A DNA stretch of 9,410 nt from DASZZY01 sp036260395 (GTDB lineage: Bacteria > Actinomycetota > UBA4738 > CALAEC01). The stretch covers positions 1 to 9,410 of the forward strand of contig DASZZY010000216.1 in the NCBI GenBank assembly GCA_036260395.1. The letters run 5' to 3'. Shown in pieces: positions 1 to 6,685 of the stretch. Each line of letters starts with the position of its first letter. The first letter of the stretch is position 1. A program made the translations under genes and the position numbers. A model generated the notes under the pieces. That model saw nothing but the letters and a program-made list of their open reading frames with translations. It did not search any database and was not told where the DNA came from.

Positions 1-4
1 GTAG

Positions 5-349
5 ATGGACGTCGCGCGCTCACAGACCGGCGAGGAGGTCCAGCGGGAAGGGCTTCCCGCCGAGGACGTCGCCCACCCCGGGCCGAGGCAGTACGTCACG
101 GTCGCCGTGGTCCTGGCGGTGGTGACCGCGGCCGAGGTGGCCCTGTACTACCTGGAGTTCATCCCCCAGGGGGTCATGATCGGGCTCCTGATGGTCCTGA
201 TGGTCATCAAGTTCGCCCTCGTGGCCCTGTGGTTCATGCACCTCCGGTTCGACAGCCCGATCTACAAGCGGCTGTTCATCACCGGGATCATCCTGGCGTT
301 CTCGGTGTTCTCCATCGTCCTGCTGACGTTCGGCGTCCTGGTGGGGTGA
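5..349 (+). CDS. Cytochrome c oxidase subunit IV (prokaryotic COX4_pro type)
   Basis: This is a small 114-residue accessory subunit of an aa3/caa3-type heme-copper oxidase in the cytoplasmic membrane. It helps stabilise the core and carries no cofactor. Three hydrophobic helices are visible at about residues 29-50, 55-78 and 90-113. Between helices 2 and 3 is the family's signature: a lysine inside helix 2, then F-M-H-L-R-F-D at its end (residues 77-83). Length and three-helix layout match the family. The ATG at 5 directly follows a TAG at 2-4, which may be the stop of an upstream oxidase gene, probably subunit III, although that gene is outside the window. The ctaG gene starts 6 bases after the stop, so the two are almost certainly cotranscribed. 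Confidence 0.88.
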   Translation: MDVARSQTGEEVQREGLPAEDVAHPGPRQYVTVAVVLAVVTAAEVALYYLEFIPQGVMIGLLMVLMVIKFALVALWFMHLRFDSPIYKRLFITGIILAFSVFSIVLLTFGVLVG

Positions 350-355
350 TGGGGG

Positions 356-1207
356 ATGCCTGATCCAGCGGTCACCTGGCACGCCCATCCCGAGGTGTGG
401 GCGCTCGTGGCCGGCCTGGCCGGCGGGTACCTGTGGGCGCTGCGGCGCGTCGGTCGCCGGCACGTCTCGCCGGGCGACCGGCCGGCGTCGACGGGGCAGG
501 TGGTCTCGTTCCTGTTGGGCGTGGCGGCCGTGTGGGTCGCGGCCGACTGGCCGGTCCACGAGATCTCCGAGGAGCGGCTGTTCAGCGTCCACATGACCCA
601 GCACCTGCTGCTGTCGCTGGTGGCGCCGCCGCTGCTGCTGCTCGGCACGCCGGGGTGGCTGTTCAGGACCGTGGTCCGGCCGCGCTGGCTCCTGGGCACC
701 GTCCGGTGGCTGGCCCGGCCGCTGGTGGCCCTGCTGCTGTTCAACGGCTTCATCGCGCTCAGCCACTGGCCGGCCGTGGTCCAGCTCTCGGTGAGCTGGG
801 AGCTGGCGCACCTGGCGCTCCACGCCGTGCTGGTGGGAACCGCCCTGCTGATGTGGATGCCCGTGCTGTCGCCCGTGGCCGAGATCCCGCGCCTGTCGTA
901 CCCCGGCCAGATGCTCTACCTGTTCGCCCAGTCGATCGTGCCGACGGTGCCGGCCTCGTTCCTGACGTTCGGTACGAGCCCGCTGTACCCGTTCTACGCG
1001 ATCGCCGCCCCGCTGGCCGGGATGGACCCCGTGACCGACCAGCGGATCGCGGGCCTCATCATGAAGCTCCTGGGCGGCTTCATCCTGTGGGGGGTCATCG
1101 CCGTGCTGTTCTTCCGGTGGCACGCGCAGGAGGAGGCCACCGGCGAGGACGCGCCGGTGTGGGAGGACGTCGAGCGGGCCCTCCACCGCATCGAGGTCCA
1201 GCGGTGA
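356..1207 (+). CDS. ctaG: Cytochrome c oxidase assembly protein CtaG (caa3_CtaG family)
   Basis: This is a 283-residue polytopic membrane protein of the caa3-type CtaG family, needed for maturation of heme-copper oxidase and thought to help insert copper. It is not homologous to the Cox11-type CtaG of proteobacteria. About seven hydrophobic segments are visible. Histidines characteristic of the family appear in V-H-M-T-Q-H-L-L-L (about residues 78-86), in S-H-W-P (about 136-139) and in H-L-A-L-H (about 152-156), in or next to membrane segments where they could bind copper. A D-Q-x-x-A-G motif (about 227-232) precedes the last helix. The ATG at 356 has only a G-run upstream, so expression may depend on coupling to the preceding gene. 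Its TGA overlaps the GTG start of the cupredoxin gene. Confidence 0.9.
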   Translation: MPDPAVTWHAHPEVWALVAGLAGGYLWALRRVGRRHVSPGDRPASTGQVVSFLLGVAAVWVAADWPVHEISEERLFSVHMTQHLLLSLVAPPLLLLGTPGWLFRTVVRPRWLLGTVRWLARPLVALLLFNGFIALSHWPAVVQLSVSWELAHLALHAVLVGTALLMWMPVLSPVAEIPRLSYPGQMLYLFAQSIVPTVPASFLTFGTSPLYPFYAIAAPLAGMDPVTDQRIAGLIMKLLGGFILWGVIAVLFFRWHAQEEATGEDAPVWEDVERALHRIEVQR

Positions 1208-1923
1208 CCCGCGAGGCCCGGAGTCGGGTCCTCCACGGGATCGGCATCCCGCTGGCGGCGCTGGCGTTCATCGCCCTCCTGCTGTACGCGTTCTCCCGGA
1301 TCCTCCTGGCGGTCCCCGAGCTCGTGGCCCCCTGGGTGTCGCTGCTGTTCGCGATGAACATCCTGATCGGCTGCACGCTGGCGGCGCTGCTCCGCGGTCC
1401 GCGGGCGTTCGCGTTCCTGGCCGGCGTGATCGTCGTCACGATCGTGGCCGGTGGGATCGCCGGCGCCGGCGCCGGCGAGCGGCCCATCCACAGCCTGGTC
1501 GCCGAAGAAGGCGCGGAGGGCGGCGGCGCTCCCGCCGAGGGCGAGGCCCCCGCGGAGGAGGAGACGCCCGCGGAAGAGGAACCTCCGGCGGAAGAGGAAC
1601 CCCCGGCGCAGGAGGAACCCCCCGCGGAGGACGGCGCCGCGGCGGCCACCGTCGACATCGTCGCCGAGTCGCTGGCGTTCGACACCCAGGAGCTCGAGCT
1701 GCCCGCCGGCGAGACCGTCACGATCCACTTCGAGAACCAGGACACCGGCCAGGCCCACAACGTGGCGATCTACACCGAGGAGGGCGGCGAGCCGATCTTC
1801 CAGGGCGAGATCATCACGGGTCCCGACGCCATCGACTACACGTTCGAGGCCCCCGAGCCGGGCACGTACTACTTCCAGTGCGACGTCCACCCCTTCATGA
1901 ACGGGACGGTCACGGTCGGGTAG
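1204..1923 (+). CDS. Membrane-tethered cupredoxin (amicyanin/plastocyanin-like) with three TM helices
   Basis: This 239-residue protein has three parts. First are three membrane helices at about residues 12-35, 41-63 and 67-90. Second is an acidic Pro/Ala/Glu linker at 98-145, containing six hexapeptide repeats. Third is a C-terminal cupredoxin domain at about 148-239. Type-1 copper ligands are visible as His185 (in Q-A-H-N-V) and C-x2-H-x2-M at Cys226, His229 and Met232; that C-T-P-H-P-F-M-like spacing is the amicyanin pattern. The domain should face outward and carry electrons near the oxidase or donate copper; which of these is inference. The GTG at 1204 overlaps the ctaG stop (GTGA), indicating translational coupling. 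The open frame continues upstream to 397, but that part is in the ctaG shadow and reads as Arg/Gly/Ala-rich nonsense. Confidence 0.85.
   Translation: MTREARSRVLHGIGIPLAALAFIALLLYAFSRILLAVPELVAPWVSLLFAMNILIGCTLAALLRGPRAFAFLAGVIVVTIVAGGIAGAGAGERPIHSLVAEEGAEGGGAPAEGEAPAEEETPAEEEPPAEEEPPAQEEPPAEDGAAAATVDIVAESLAFDTQELELPAGETVTIHFENQDTGQAHNVAIYTEEGGEPIFQGEIITGPDAIDYTFEAPEPGTYYFQCDVHPFMNGTVTVG
1531..1638 (+). repeat. Six 18-bp tandem units encoding PAEEEP-like hexapeptides
   Basis: Six consecutive degenerate 18-base units encode residues 110-145 of the cupredoxin protein: PAEGEA, PAEEET, PAEEEP, PAEEEP, PAQEEP and PAEDGA. The period is exact at the protein level. The DNA units differ mainly in the third codon position and at a few replacements. 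It forms a stiff, strongly acidic tether between the membrane helices and the copper domain. The repeat number is likely to vary between strains. Confidence 0.85.
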
Positions 1924-1924
1924 A

Positions 1925-2200
1925 TTGAGTGATCGGACATTGAAGCTGCCCACCGTCGTTCTGCTCGTGCTGCTCCTCGTCGTGCTCAGCCTGCCGATCC
2001 TCGTCTCCGGGGCGGTCATGGATCCCTGCCCCGCGTGTCCGGATGGTCTGGCGGGGAGCGGATGGGGGATGTGCTTCATACTTGCCGCGACGACCGCCCT
2101 GTTCGTCGCGAGCGTGCGCCACGGCGTTCGGGTGGCGCCCCACGCGATCGAGCTCTTCCTCCTGGCGCGCTCCCTGGATCGACCTCCCAGGCAGATCTAG
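1925..2200 (+). CDS. Small two-helix membrane protein with a CPAC motif, function unknown
   Basis: I do not recognise this 91-residue protein. It has two hydrophobic helices at about residues 9-31 and 48-66. The short loop between them carries D-P-C-P-A-C-P-D (Cys35 and Cys38), and a third cysteine, Cys50, lies at the start of helix 2. With a basic tail after helix 2, both termini are predicted cytoplasmic and the CPAC loop external. A C-x2-C there could be a thiol redox pair or a metal site. The start is TTG at 1925, two bases after the cupredoxin stop, without a clear Shine-Dalgarno. A second TTG at 1940 would remove five residues. Codon use is a little less GC-biased at wobble positions than in the oxidase genes. 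Because of the weak start, the coding call is moderate. Confidence 0.55.
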   Translation: MSDRTLKLPTVVLLVLLLVVLSLPILVSGAVMDPCPACPDGLAGSGWGMCFILAATTALFVASVRHGVRVAPHAIELFLLARSLDRPPRQI

Positions 2201-2253
2201 CTCCTCGAGCCGCCATGCGGTGGCTGGCTCATGAGGGACTGACCTGAGATCTG
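2192..2253 (+). promoter_or_regulatory. Nested inverted repeats in the leader of the propeller gene
   Basis: A 7-bp hairpin, AGCCGCC-ATGC-GGTGGCT (2208-2225, one G-U pair), lies inside a longer-range perfect inverted repeat, CAGATCT (2192-2198) and AGATCTG (2247-2253). The last base of the outer arm is the first G of the GGAGGA ribosome binding site of the next gene. No T-tract follows, so it is not a convincing intrinsic terminator. It could be a weak attenuator, a translation-modulating fold or chance in GC-rich DNA. Confidence 0.25.
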
Positions 2254-2258
2254 GAGGA
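2253..2258 (+). promoter_or_regulatory. Strong Shine-Dalgarno GGAGGA deciding the ATG at 2264
   Basis: GGAGGA sits 5 bases before the ATG at 2264. It is one of the best ribosome binding sites in the window and suggests that this gene is translated independently rather than by coupling. Confidence 0.75.
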
Positions 2259-2263
2259 GACAC

Positions 2264-3199
2264 ATGGCCAAACGAACGTCGGAACGACGAGGGACGAAGC
2301 CACGCCCGGCTCGGCGTCCGGCCGGGCGCCGTGAGACGCCGTGGTACCGGAAGCCGGCGACGTGGGGCTGGCTGCTGGGCGTCGGCGTGATCGCCGGCAT
2401 CCTGGCCTTCGCGGTCCTCAACAGAGGGCATGTTGAGCAAGCATCGGAGCCGTTCGTCGGCGGAGACCTGCACTCGCTGGTGGCCAGCCCGACGGAGAGC
2501 TCTCGCTTGTACGTCGGCGGGCACGAGGGTGTGGCCGTCTCGACCGATGAGGGAACGACCTGGCGGCAGCTCGAGTCGCTGGACGGGGCCGACGCCATGG
2601 GATGGGCGTTCTCAGAAGAAAGGATCCTCGTCGGCGGCCACCCGGGGATGTTCGTGTCCATGGACGGGGGGCGGACCTTCGAGACGAGGAACGAGGGCCT
2701 GCCGGCCACCGACATCCACGCGGTCGGGGCCGGTGGCGGCGTCATCTACGCCGCGTCCCCCGCTGCCGGAGTCTTCGCCTCCACGGACGGCGGCCTGACC
2801 TGGGAGATGCGGACGGCGCAGGTGGGCCAATCCTTCATGGGCCGGATCCTCGTCGACCCCGCCGACCCGGAGCATGTCGTCGCCCCCGACATGCAGTTCG
2901 GGGCGGTGGAGAGCCGGGACGGAGGCCGGACGTGGCGCCCCCTGGGCGGTCCCCAAGGCGTCATGTGGATTTCGTGGAACCCGGATGATCCCACGCAACT
3001 CGTGGCCTCAGGGATGAGCGGGGCGGCGACGTCCTCGGATGGGGGCAAGACGTGGCAGCCGATCACGGTGCCCGCTGGGGCCACCATCGTGGAGGTCGAT
3101 CCCGAACGACCGGAGACGATGTACGCGGCCGGCCTCGAGGGAACGACCGCCGAGGTGTGGGTCAGCCGCGACGGAGGAGGCACCTGGACGAGGCCGTGA
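2264..3199 (+). CDS. Membrane-anchored Asp-box beta-propeller (F510_1955-type glycosylhydrolase-like)
   Basis: This 311-residue protein has an Arg/Lys-rich cytoplasmic N-terminus (1-30), one membrane anchor (about 34-52) and an external beta-propeller (about 64-311). Six Asp-box/BNR motifs of the form S-x-D-x-G-x-T-(W/F) are visible at residues 93-100, 132-139, 173-180, 217-224, 257-264 and 301-308, giving a six-bladed propeller. The overall pattern (D-L-H-S-L-V near the start, Y-V-G-G-H-E-G-V) resembles the F510_1955 family, which is named after glycosyl hydrolases. I see no sialidase catalytic Arg triad or Tyr/Glu set, so enzymatic activity is doubtful and a binding or scaffold role is as likely. 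Its stop overlaps the GTG of the CopC-CopD gene, so a copper-linked role is inferred from context only. Confidence 0.82.
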   Translation: MAKRTSERRGTKPRPARRPAGRRETPWYRKPATWGWLLGVGVIAGILAFAVLNRGHVEQASEPFVGGDLHSLVASPTESSRLYVGGHEGVAVSTDEGTTWRQLESLDGADAMGWAFSEERILVGGHPGMFVSMDGGRTFETRNEGLPATDIHAVGAGGGVIYAASPAAGVFASTDGGLTWEMRTAQVGQSFMGRILVDPADPEHVVAPDMQFGAVESRDGGRTWRPLGGPQGVMWISWNPDDPTQLVASGMSGAATSSDGGKTWQPITVPAGATIVEVDPERPETMYAAGLEGTTAEVWVSRDGGGTWTRP

Positions 3200-5292
3200 C
3201 CCGTTTCCCGCGCGCGTCGCTCTGCCGCGTGGCGGCGGCCACGGCAGCCGCACTCTTCCTGCTGGTCGCCGCCCCCGGACGGGCGTCCGCCCACGCCGCC
3301 TTCATCTCCTCCGACCCCCCGCCGGGTGCCGAGCTGTCGAGCGCCCCCGGCGTCGTGGTCCTCCGGTTCACCGAGCCTCTCATCGAACGGCTCTCGGGGG
3401 CCGCGGTGGTCGATCCGGACGGTCGGAGCCACGAGGGCCGGGTCTCCGGGGAGCGGCAGATCCAGGTGCCTCTGGCCACCAACGCCCCCGGGATGTACGA
3501 GGTCGAGTGGACGACGGTCAGCCCGGTGGACGGCCATACCCTCCGGGGCTCCTTCCGCTTCGGCGTCGGGGTGTCTCCCGGCGACGGCGCGGAAGGGGCG
3601 ACGGCGGCGGAGCCGGGGCGCGCCGATCTCCTGATCGCCCTGGCCCGGGCCCTGGAGTACGGCGCGCTGCTGCTGGCGTTGGGAATGGTCCTGGTCCGCC
3701 GGCTGGCCCGGCGTGCCCCACCGCTGGCCTGGGTCAGAGTCCGTCTGATCCCGGTGCTCGGCGTCGCCGTCACCAGCGGCGCGGCCGTCGTTCTGGGGGA
3801 GGCCCTGCTGGCAGCGGGCTCGCTGGCCCCCGGAGCGTTGGGTGCCTACTTCACCTCGGGGGTTCCCGGGATCGCCCGCCTGGTGAGGGTCACGGTTGAG
3901 GCCGTGGCCCTCGTGGTGGCCATGCGGGGCGGGTCCCCGGCGCTGCACCTGATGGTGGCGGTGGCCGCGCTGGCCTCCGCCGGGCACGCCGCGGCCGTCT
4001 CCCCCCGGTGGTGGGGCGTGACGGCCGACGGGCTCCATCTCCTGACGGCGGGACTGTGGGCGGGCGGCATCATGGCGCTGGCGACGCTCCGCCCCCCGGG
4101 CGGCTGGCGGGGCGAAGGGGGGCGGGCGCTCCTCGACCGGTTCTCACCGGTGGCCCTTCCCGCGTTCGCCGTGACGGTGGCGTTCGGAGTGGTCCGCGGC
4201 GCCCAGGAGCTCGAAACGCTCGGGGACCTGGTGGCCACCTCCTACGGCCGCGTGCTGGCCATCAAGGTCGTAGCGGTGGTGGCGATGGTCCCCTTCTCGG
4301 TCCTGCTGTGGCAGCGCCTCCGCGGCACCCCTCGGGTGGAGGCCGGCGTGGCGGTGGGCGTCATCGCCATGGCCGCCCTGCTGGCGGCCTATCCCCTGCC
4401 GCCGGCGAGGCTCGGCGAGGCGGAGGCCGGCGAGGAGCGCGCGACCGACGGCAGGGCCCTTCCCCGAGACGGAGACCTCACCCTGGGCGGCGAAGCGGGC
4501 GAGGTGCTCGTGGGTCTGACGCTTCGCCCCGGCGAGCCGGGGGCCAACGACGTGCTGGTCTACGTGCTCCCGCTGGAGGGGCAGGACCAGGCCGCCGGCA
4601 TCCCTGTGACGGTCTCCGTTGGCGAACGAACGGTCGACGCCACCGAATGCGGGCCGACGTGCCGGCGCGGTCGACTCGAGCTCGAGGGCGGGGAGGAGAT
4701 GCGAGTCCGGGTCGGTGGCGGTGCGGGCGGCACCGAGGTGTTCGAGATCCCTTCGCTGCCGGCGCCCGACGGCGACCGTCTGTTCGCCAGCATGCAGGAG
4801 CGGATGCATACCCTGAAGACCTATCGGATCGAGGAGGTCCTGAACTCCGGCCGGGCGACCGTCGAGGCCGACTACGCGTTCGAGGCGCCCGACCGGATGA
4901 GGATCGCCCTCGGGACGGGGTTCGAGCGAGTGGTGATCGGCGACCGCCAGTGGCGGCGCGAGGCTCCCGGCGCGCCGTGGGAGAGCAGCAGCGCCTTCCC
5001 ACCCACCGTGCCCAGGTTCATCTGGGATGTGCAAGGGGAACCGGTCGCCACCAAGATCCTGGGCCGAGACGGGGTCGATGGAACTCCGGCCACGGTGCTG
5101 TCGTTCCTGGCGGGCCGCGGCACGACGCCGATCTGGTTCCGGCTGTGGGTCGATGCCGAGGGGCTGGTCCACCGGGCTGAGATGCGGGCGCAGGGCCACT
5201 TCATGGACCATCGGTACTTCGCTTTCGACGCGCCGCTTAGCATCGAGCCGCCGACCTCGGGGGCCGGAAGGACGGGGCCCGACAAAGCTTGA
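3196..5292 (+). CDS. CopC-CopD copper import/resistance fusion with a C-terminal LolA/LppX-like domain
   Basis: This 698-residue protein has several domains in order. A signal peptide (1-32) ends at A-S-A, so the mature protein would begin with His33, the N-terminal Cu(II) ligand of CopC. The CopC domain (33-125) keeps the second half of that site, D112-G-H114. The CopD membrane domain (about 143-402) has about eight helices and the family motifs G-H-A (H264) and D-x-x-H-L-L-T-A-G-x-W-x-G-G (279-291). An external beta domain (about 430-520) has an extra Cys485/Cys489 pair. The last domain (about 527-685) resembles LolA/LppX/LprG-like lipid-binding folds. The CopC-CopD order is that of Bacillus YcnJ, a copper importer, so import for oxidase assembly is plausible. 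The GTG start at 3196 overlaps the upstream stop (GTGA); the open frame extends to 3052, but that part is shadow. Confidence 0.88.
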   Translation: MTRFPRASLCRVAAATAAALFLLVAAPGRASAHAAFISSDPPPGAELSSAPGVVVLRFTEPLIERLSGAAVVDPDGRSHEGRVSGERQIQVPLATNAPGMYEVEWTTVSPVDGHTLRGSFRFGVGVSPGDGAEGATAAEPGRADLLIALARALEYGALLLALGMVLVRRLARRAPPLAWVRVRLIPVLGVAVTSGAAVVLGEALLAAGSLAPGALGAYFTSGVPGIARLVRVTVEAVALVVAMRGGSPALHLMVAVAALASAGHAAAVSPRWWGVTADGLHLLTAGLWAGGIMALATLRPPGGWRGEGGRALLDRFSPVALPAFAVTVAFGVVRGAQELETLGDLVATSYGRVLAIKVVAVVAMVPFSVLLWQRLRGTPRVEAGVAVGVIAMAALLAAYPLPPARLGEAEAGEERATDGRALPRDGDLTLGGEAGEVLVGLTLRPGEPGANDVLVYVLPLEGQDQAAGIPVTVSVGERTVDATECGPTCRRGRLELEGGEEMRVRVGGGAGGTEVFEIPSLPAPDGDRLFASMQERMHTLKTYRIEEVLNSGRATVEADYAFEAPDRMRIALGTGFERVVIGDRQWRREAPGAPWESSSAFPPTVPRFIWDVQGEPVATKILGRDGVDGTPATVLSFLAGRGTTPIWFRLWVDAEGLVHRAEMRAQGHFMDHRYFAFDAPLSIEPPTSGAGRTGPDKA

Positions 5293-5302
5293 GCAGCAAA
5301 GG

Positions 5303-5310
5303 AAAGGAGG
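5303..5310 (+). promoter_or_regulatory. Near-consensus Shine-Dalgarno AAAGGAGG
   Basis: AAAGGAGG, 6 bases ahead of ATG 5317, selects that codon over the in-frame ATG codons at 5323 and 5329. This keeps the Met/His-rich N-terminus in the product. Confidence 0.8.
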
Positions 5311-5316
5311 CGCTTC

Positions 5317-5553
5317 ATGCACATGGAGATGGGGCACATGGACATGGGAAGCATGATGGGGTCGATGTGGCTGTGGTCGCTCGTCGGGCTGCTCCTCCTC
5401 GTCGCGTTGGTCGTTCTGGCCGTATGGGCGGTCCGGCGGTTCACCGCTCAGCCGGGCACCCGGGACGCCCGCCGCATCCTCGAGGAGCGATTCGCCCGAG
5501 GTGAGATCGATGCCGACGAGTTCGGCTCGCGGCTGCGGACGTTGGAGGGGTAG
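5317..5553 (+). CDS. Small SHOCT-domain membrane protein with a Met/His-rich N-terminus
   Basis: This 78-residue protein has three parts. An external N-terminal peptide (1-17) contains eight Met and two His in an M-x-M / H-M-x-M pattern. One membrane helix (about 18-41) ends in Arg-Arg. A cytoplasmic SHOCT domain (about 50-77) has the usual short C-terminal pattern: R-R-I-L-E-E-R-F-A-R-G-E-I then E-F at 68-69. Met-rich clusters of this kind bind Cu(I) in CopA/Ctr-type proteins, so a copper-binding role is likely but inferred. SHOCT domains usually mediate oligomerisation. It follows the CopC-CopD gene by 24 bases and has its own strong ribosome binding site. The length is normal for small SHOCT proteins. 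Confidence 0.85.
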   Translation: MHMEMGHMDMGSMMGSMWLWSLVGLLLLVALVVLAVWAVRRFTAQPGTRDARRILEERFARGEIDADEFGSRLRTLEG

Positions 5554-5609
5554 CTTCCGATCAGCAGCCGCGACGAGCGGCATGGGAGCCGAGGGAAGGC
5601 GGGAGCTGC

Positions 5610-6272
5610 ATGCACGAGCCCGCGGACGTTCGTCGGAACACCAAGGACGCGGAGACGGCCAGGGTCCGCAGCATCTGGGCGGACTTCGCGCCGAAGTACG
5701 ACCGGCAGATCGCGTGGTGGGAGCGGATCCTGTTCGGCGGCGGCAGGCAGTGGGCGTGCTCGCAGGCCCGCGGCGACGTCCTGGAGATCGGCGTGGGCAC
5801 GGGCCGGAACCTTCCCTTCTATTCGCTGGACCTGCGGCTCACCGGCATCGACCTCTCCCCCCACACCCTGGCATTCGCCAAGGTGCGGGGCCGGGAGCTC
5901 GGGCGGGACATCGCGCTGGTGGAGGGCGACGCCCAGTCGCTGCCGTTCGAGGACGAGCGGTTCGACACCGTGGTCTCCACGCTCACCATGTGTTCGATCC
6001 CCGATTACCGCGCGGCGGTCACCGAGGTCCACCGGGTGCTTCGGCCCGGGGGACGGTTCGTCTTGGTGGAGCACGTCCGCAGTCCTAATCCGGTCGTCCG
6101 CGGCGGCCAGCGGATCCTCAACCCGCTCAGCGTGCGCTTCGCCGCCGACCACCTCGTGCGCGAGCCGCTCCACGGCGTGCAGGACGCCGGGTTCGAGGTC
6201 GAGGGCCTCCAACGGCTCAAGGCCGGGATCGTCGAACGGCTGACAGCCCGGAAGCCCGGAGGCGGGTCGTGA
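5610..6272 (+). CDS. Class I SAM-dependent methyltransferase (METTL7/UbiE-like)
   Basis: This 220-residue cytosolic or membrane-associated enzyme has a Rossmann methyltransferase core. SAM-binding motif I is L-E-I-G-V-G-T-G (58-65). The acidic end of beta-2 is G-I-D (79-81), and motif II/III lies at G-D-A-Q-S-L-P-F-E-D (106-115). The post-motif block is R-V-L-R-P-G-G-R-F (142-150), followed by V-E-H-V (153-156). The stretch S-T-L-T-M-C-S-I, then the EHV block, resembles METTL7-type thiol or lipid methyltransferases and bacterial UbiE/PmtA relatives. The substrate cannot be told from sequence: quinone, phospholipid or thiol are all possible. ATG 5610 has GGGAG at 5601-5605. Its TGA overlaps the GTG of the next gene. 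Nothing links it directly to copper, apart from position. Confidence 0.85.
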   Translation: MHEPADVRRNTKDAETARVRSIWADFAPKYDRQIAWWERILFGGGRQWACSQARGDVLEIGVGTGRNLPFYSLDLRLTGIDLSPHTLAFAKVRGRELGRDIALVEGDAQSLPFEDERFDTVVSTLTMCSIPDYRAAVTEVHRVLRPGGRFVLVEHVRSPNPVVRGGQRILNPLSVRFAADHLVREPLHGVQDAGFEVEGLQRLKAGIVERLTARKPGGGS

Positions 6273-6685
6273 CCGACGGTTCCGACCGCCGCGCGGAGCG
6301 CATGCTGTGGCTGGGCGTCGCGCTCTTCGTGGCCGGGCGGATCGTCGACCTCGTGTGGCACGCCACCCACCCCGAGTTCGAGACCGCCGCCGATCAGATC
6401 CGGGCCCACGCCGTCGTGTGGCTAGGCGTCCTGGCGATGGTGGGCGCCTCCGCGACGGCGGTGCAGCGAGGGATCCGCAGCGGTGGCCATCGGCTGGTCG
6501 TGGCGGCCGGAGGTCTCTACGTCGCCGTGGCGGTGTGGCACTTCTGGGAGCACACGCAGCTCCGGGACCCCGACCTCCCCCATCTCCTGCTCACGGTGGC
6601 CAGCGTGCTGCTGATCGGGGGCGCCGCCTGGGTGGCGGTGGTCCGTCTCCGGCGCCGCGGTGGTGCCGCTACAGGGGCGGGGTGA
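6269..6685 (+). CDS. His-rich four-helix membrane protein, function unknown
   Basis: This 138-residue protein has four likely membrane helices, at about residues 11-31, 47-66, 77-94 and 104-125. Seven histidines are concentrated at helix ends: W-H31-x2-H34-P-E, H47, H74, W-H91-F-W-E-H95 and H105. The repeated W-H near helix boundaries suggests heme or metal binding, but I do not recognise a named family. It starts with GTG at 6269 inside the methyltransferase stop (GTGA), so the two are translationally coupled and may act together. The C-terminal Arg-rich tail is cytoplasmic. The last 17 bases overlap the 3' end of ccdA on the opposite strand. Confidence 0.75.
   Translation: MTDGSDRRAERMLWLGVALFVAGRIVDLVWHATHPEFETAADQIRAHAVVWLGVLAMVGASATAVQRGIRSGGHRLVVAAGGLYVAVAVWHFWEHTQLRDPDLPHLLLTVASVLLIGGAAWVAVVRLRRRGGAATGAG

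Noticed and set aside
20..1186. 388-residue minus-strand open frame opposite the oxidase genes
   Set aside because: It is a low-complexity His/Gln/Arg/Gly product typical of antisense in GC-rich genes, with clear subunit IV and CtaG proteins on the other strand.
397..1203. Upstream extension of the cupredoxin frame
   Set aside because: It overlaps ctaG in another frame and is Arg/Gly/Ala/Pro nonsense. The GTG at 1204 fits the coupling and the first membrane helix.
1459..1481. GCCGGC tandem run as a possible regulatory or recombination repeat
   Set aside because: It is within the cupredoxin gene, encoding Ala-Gly at the end of helix 3, and is expected from GC-rich codon use.
3052..3195. Upstream extension of the CopC-CopD frame
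   Set aside because: It overlaps the last Asp-box of the propeller gene. The GTG at 3196 puts a proper signal peptide at the N-terminus.
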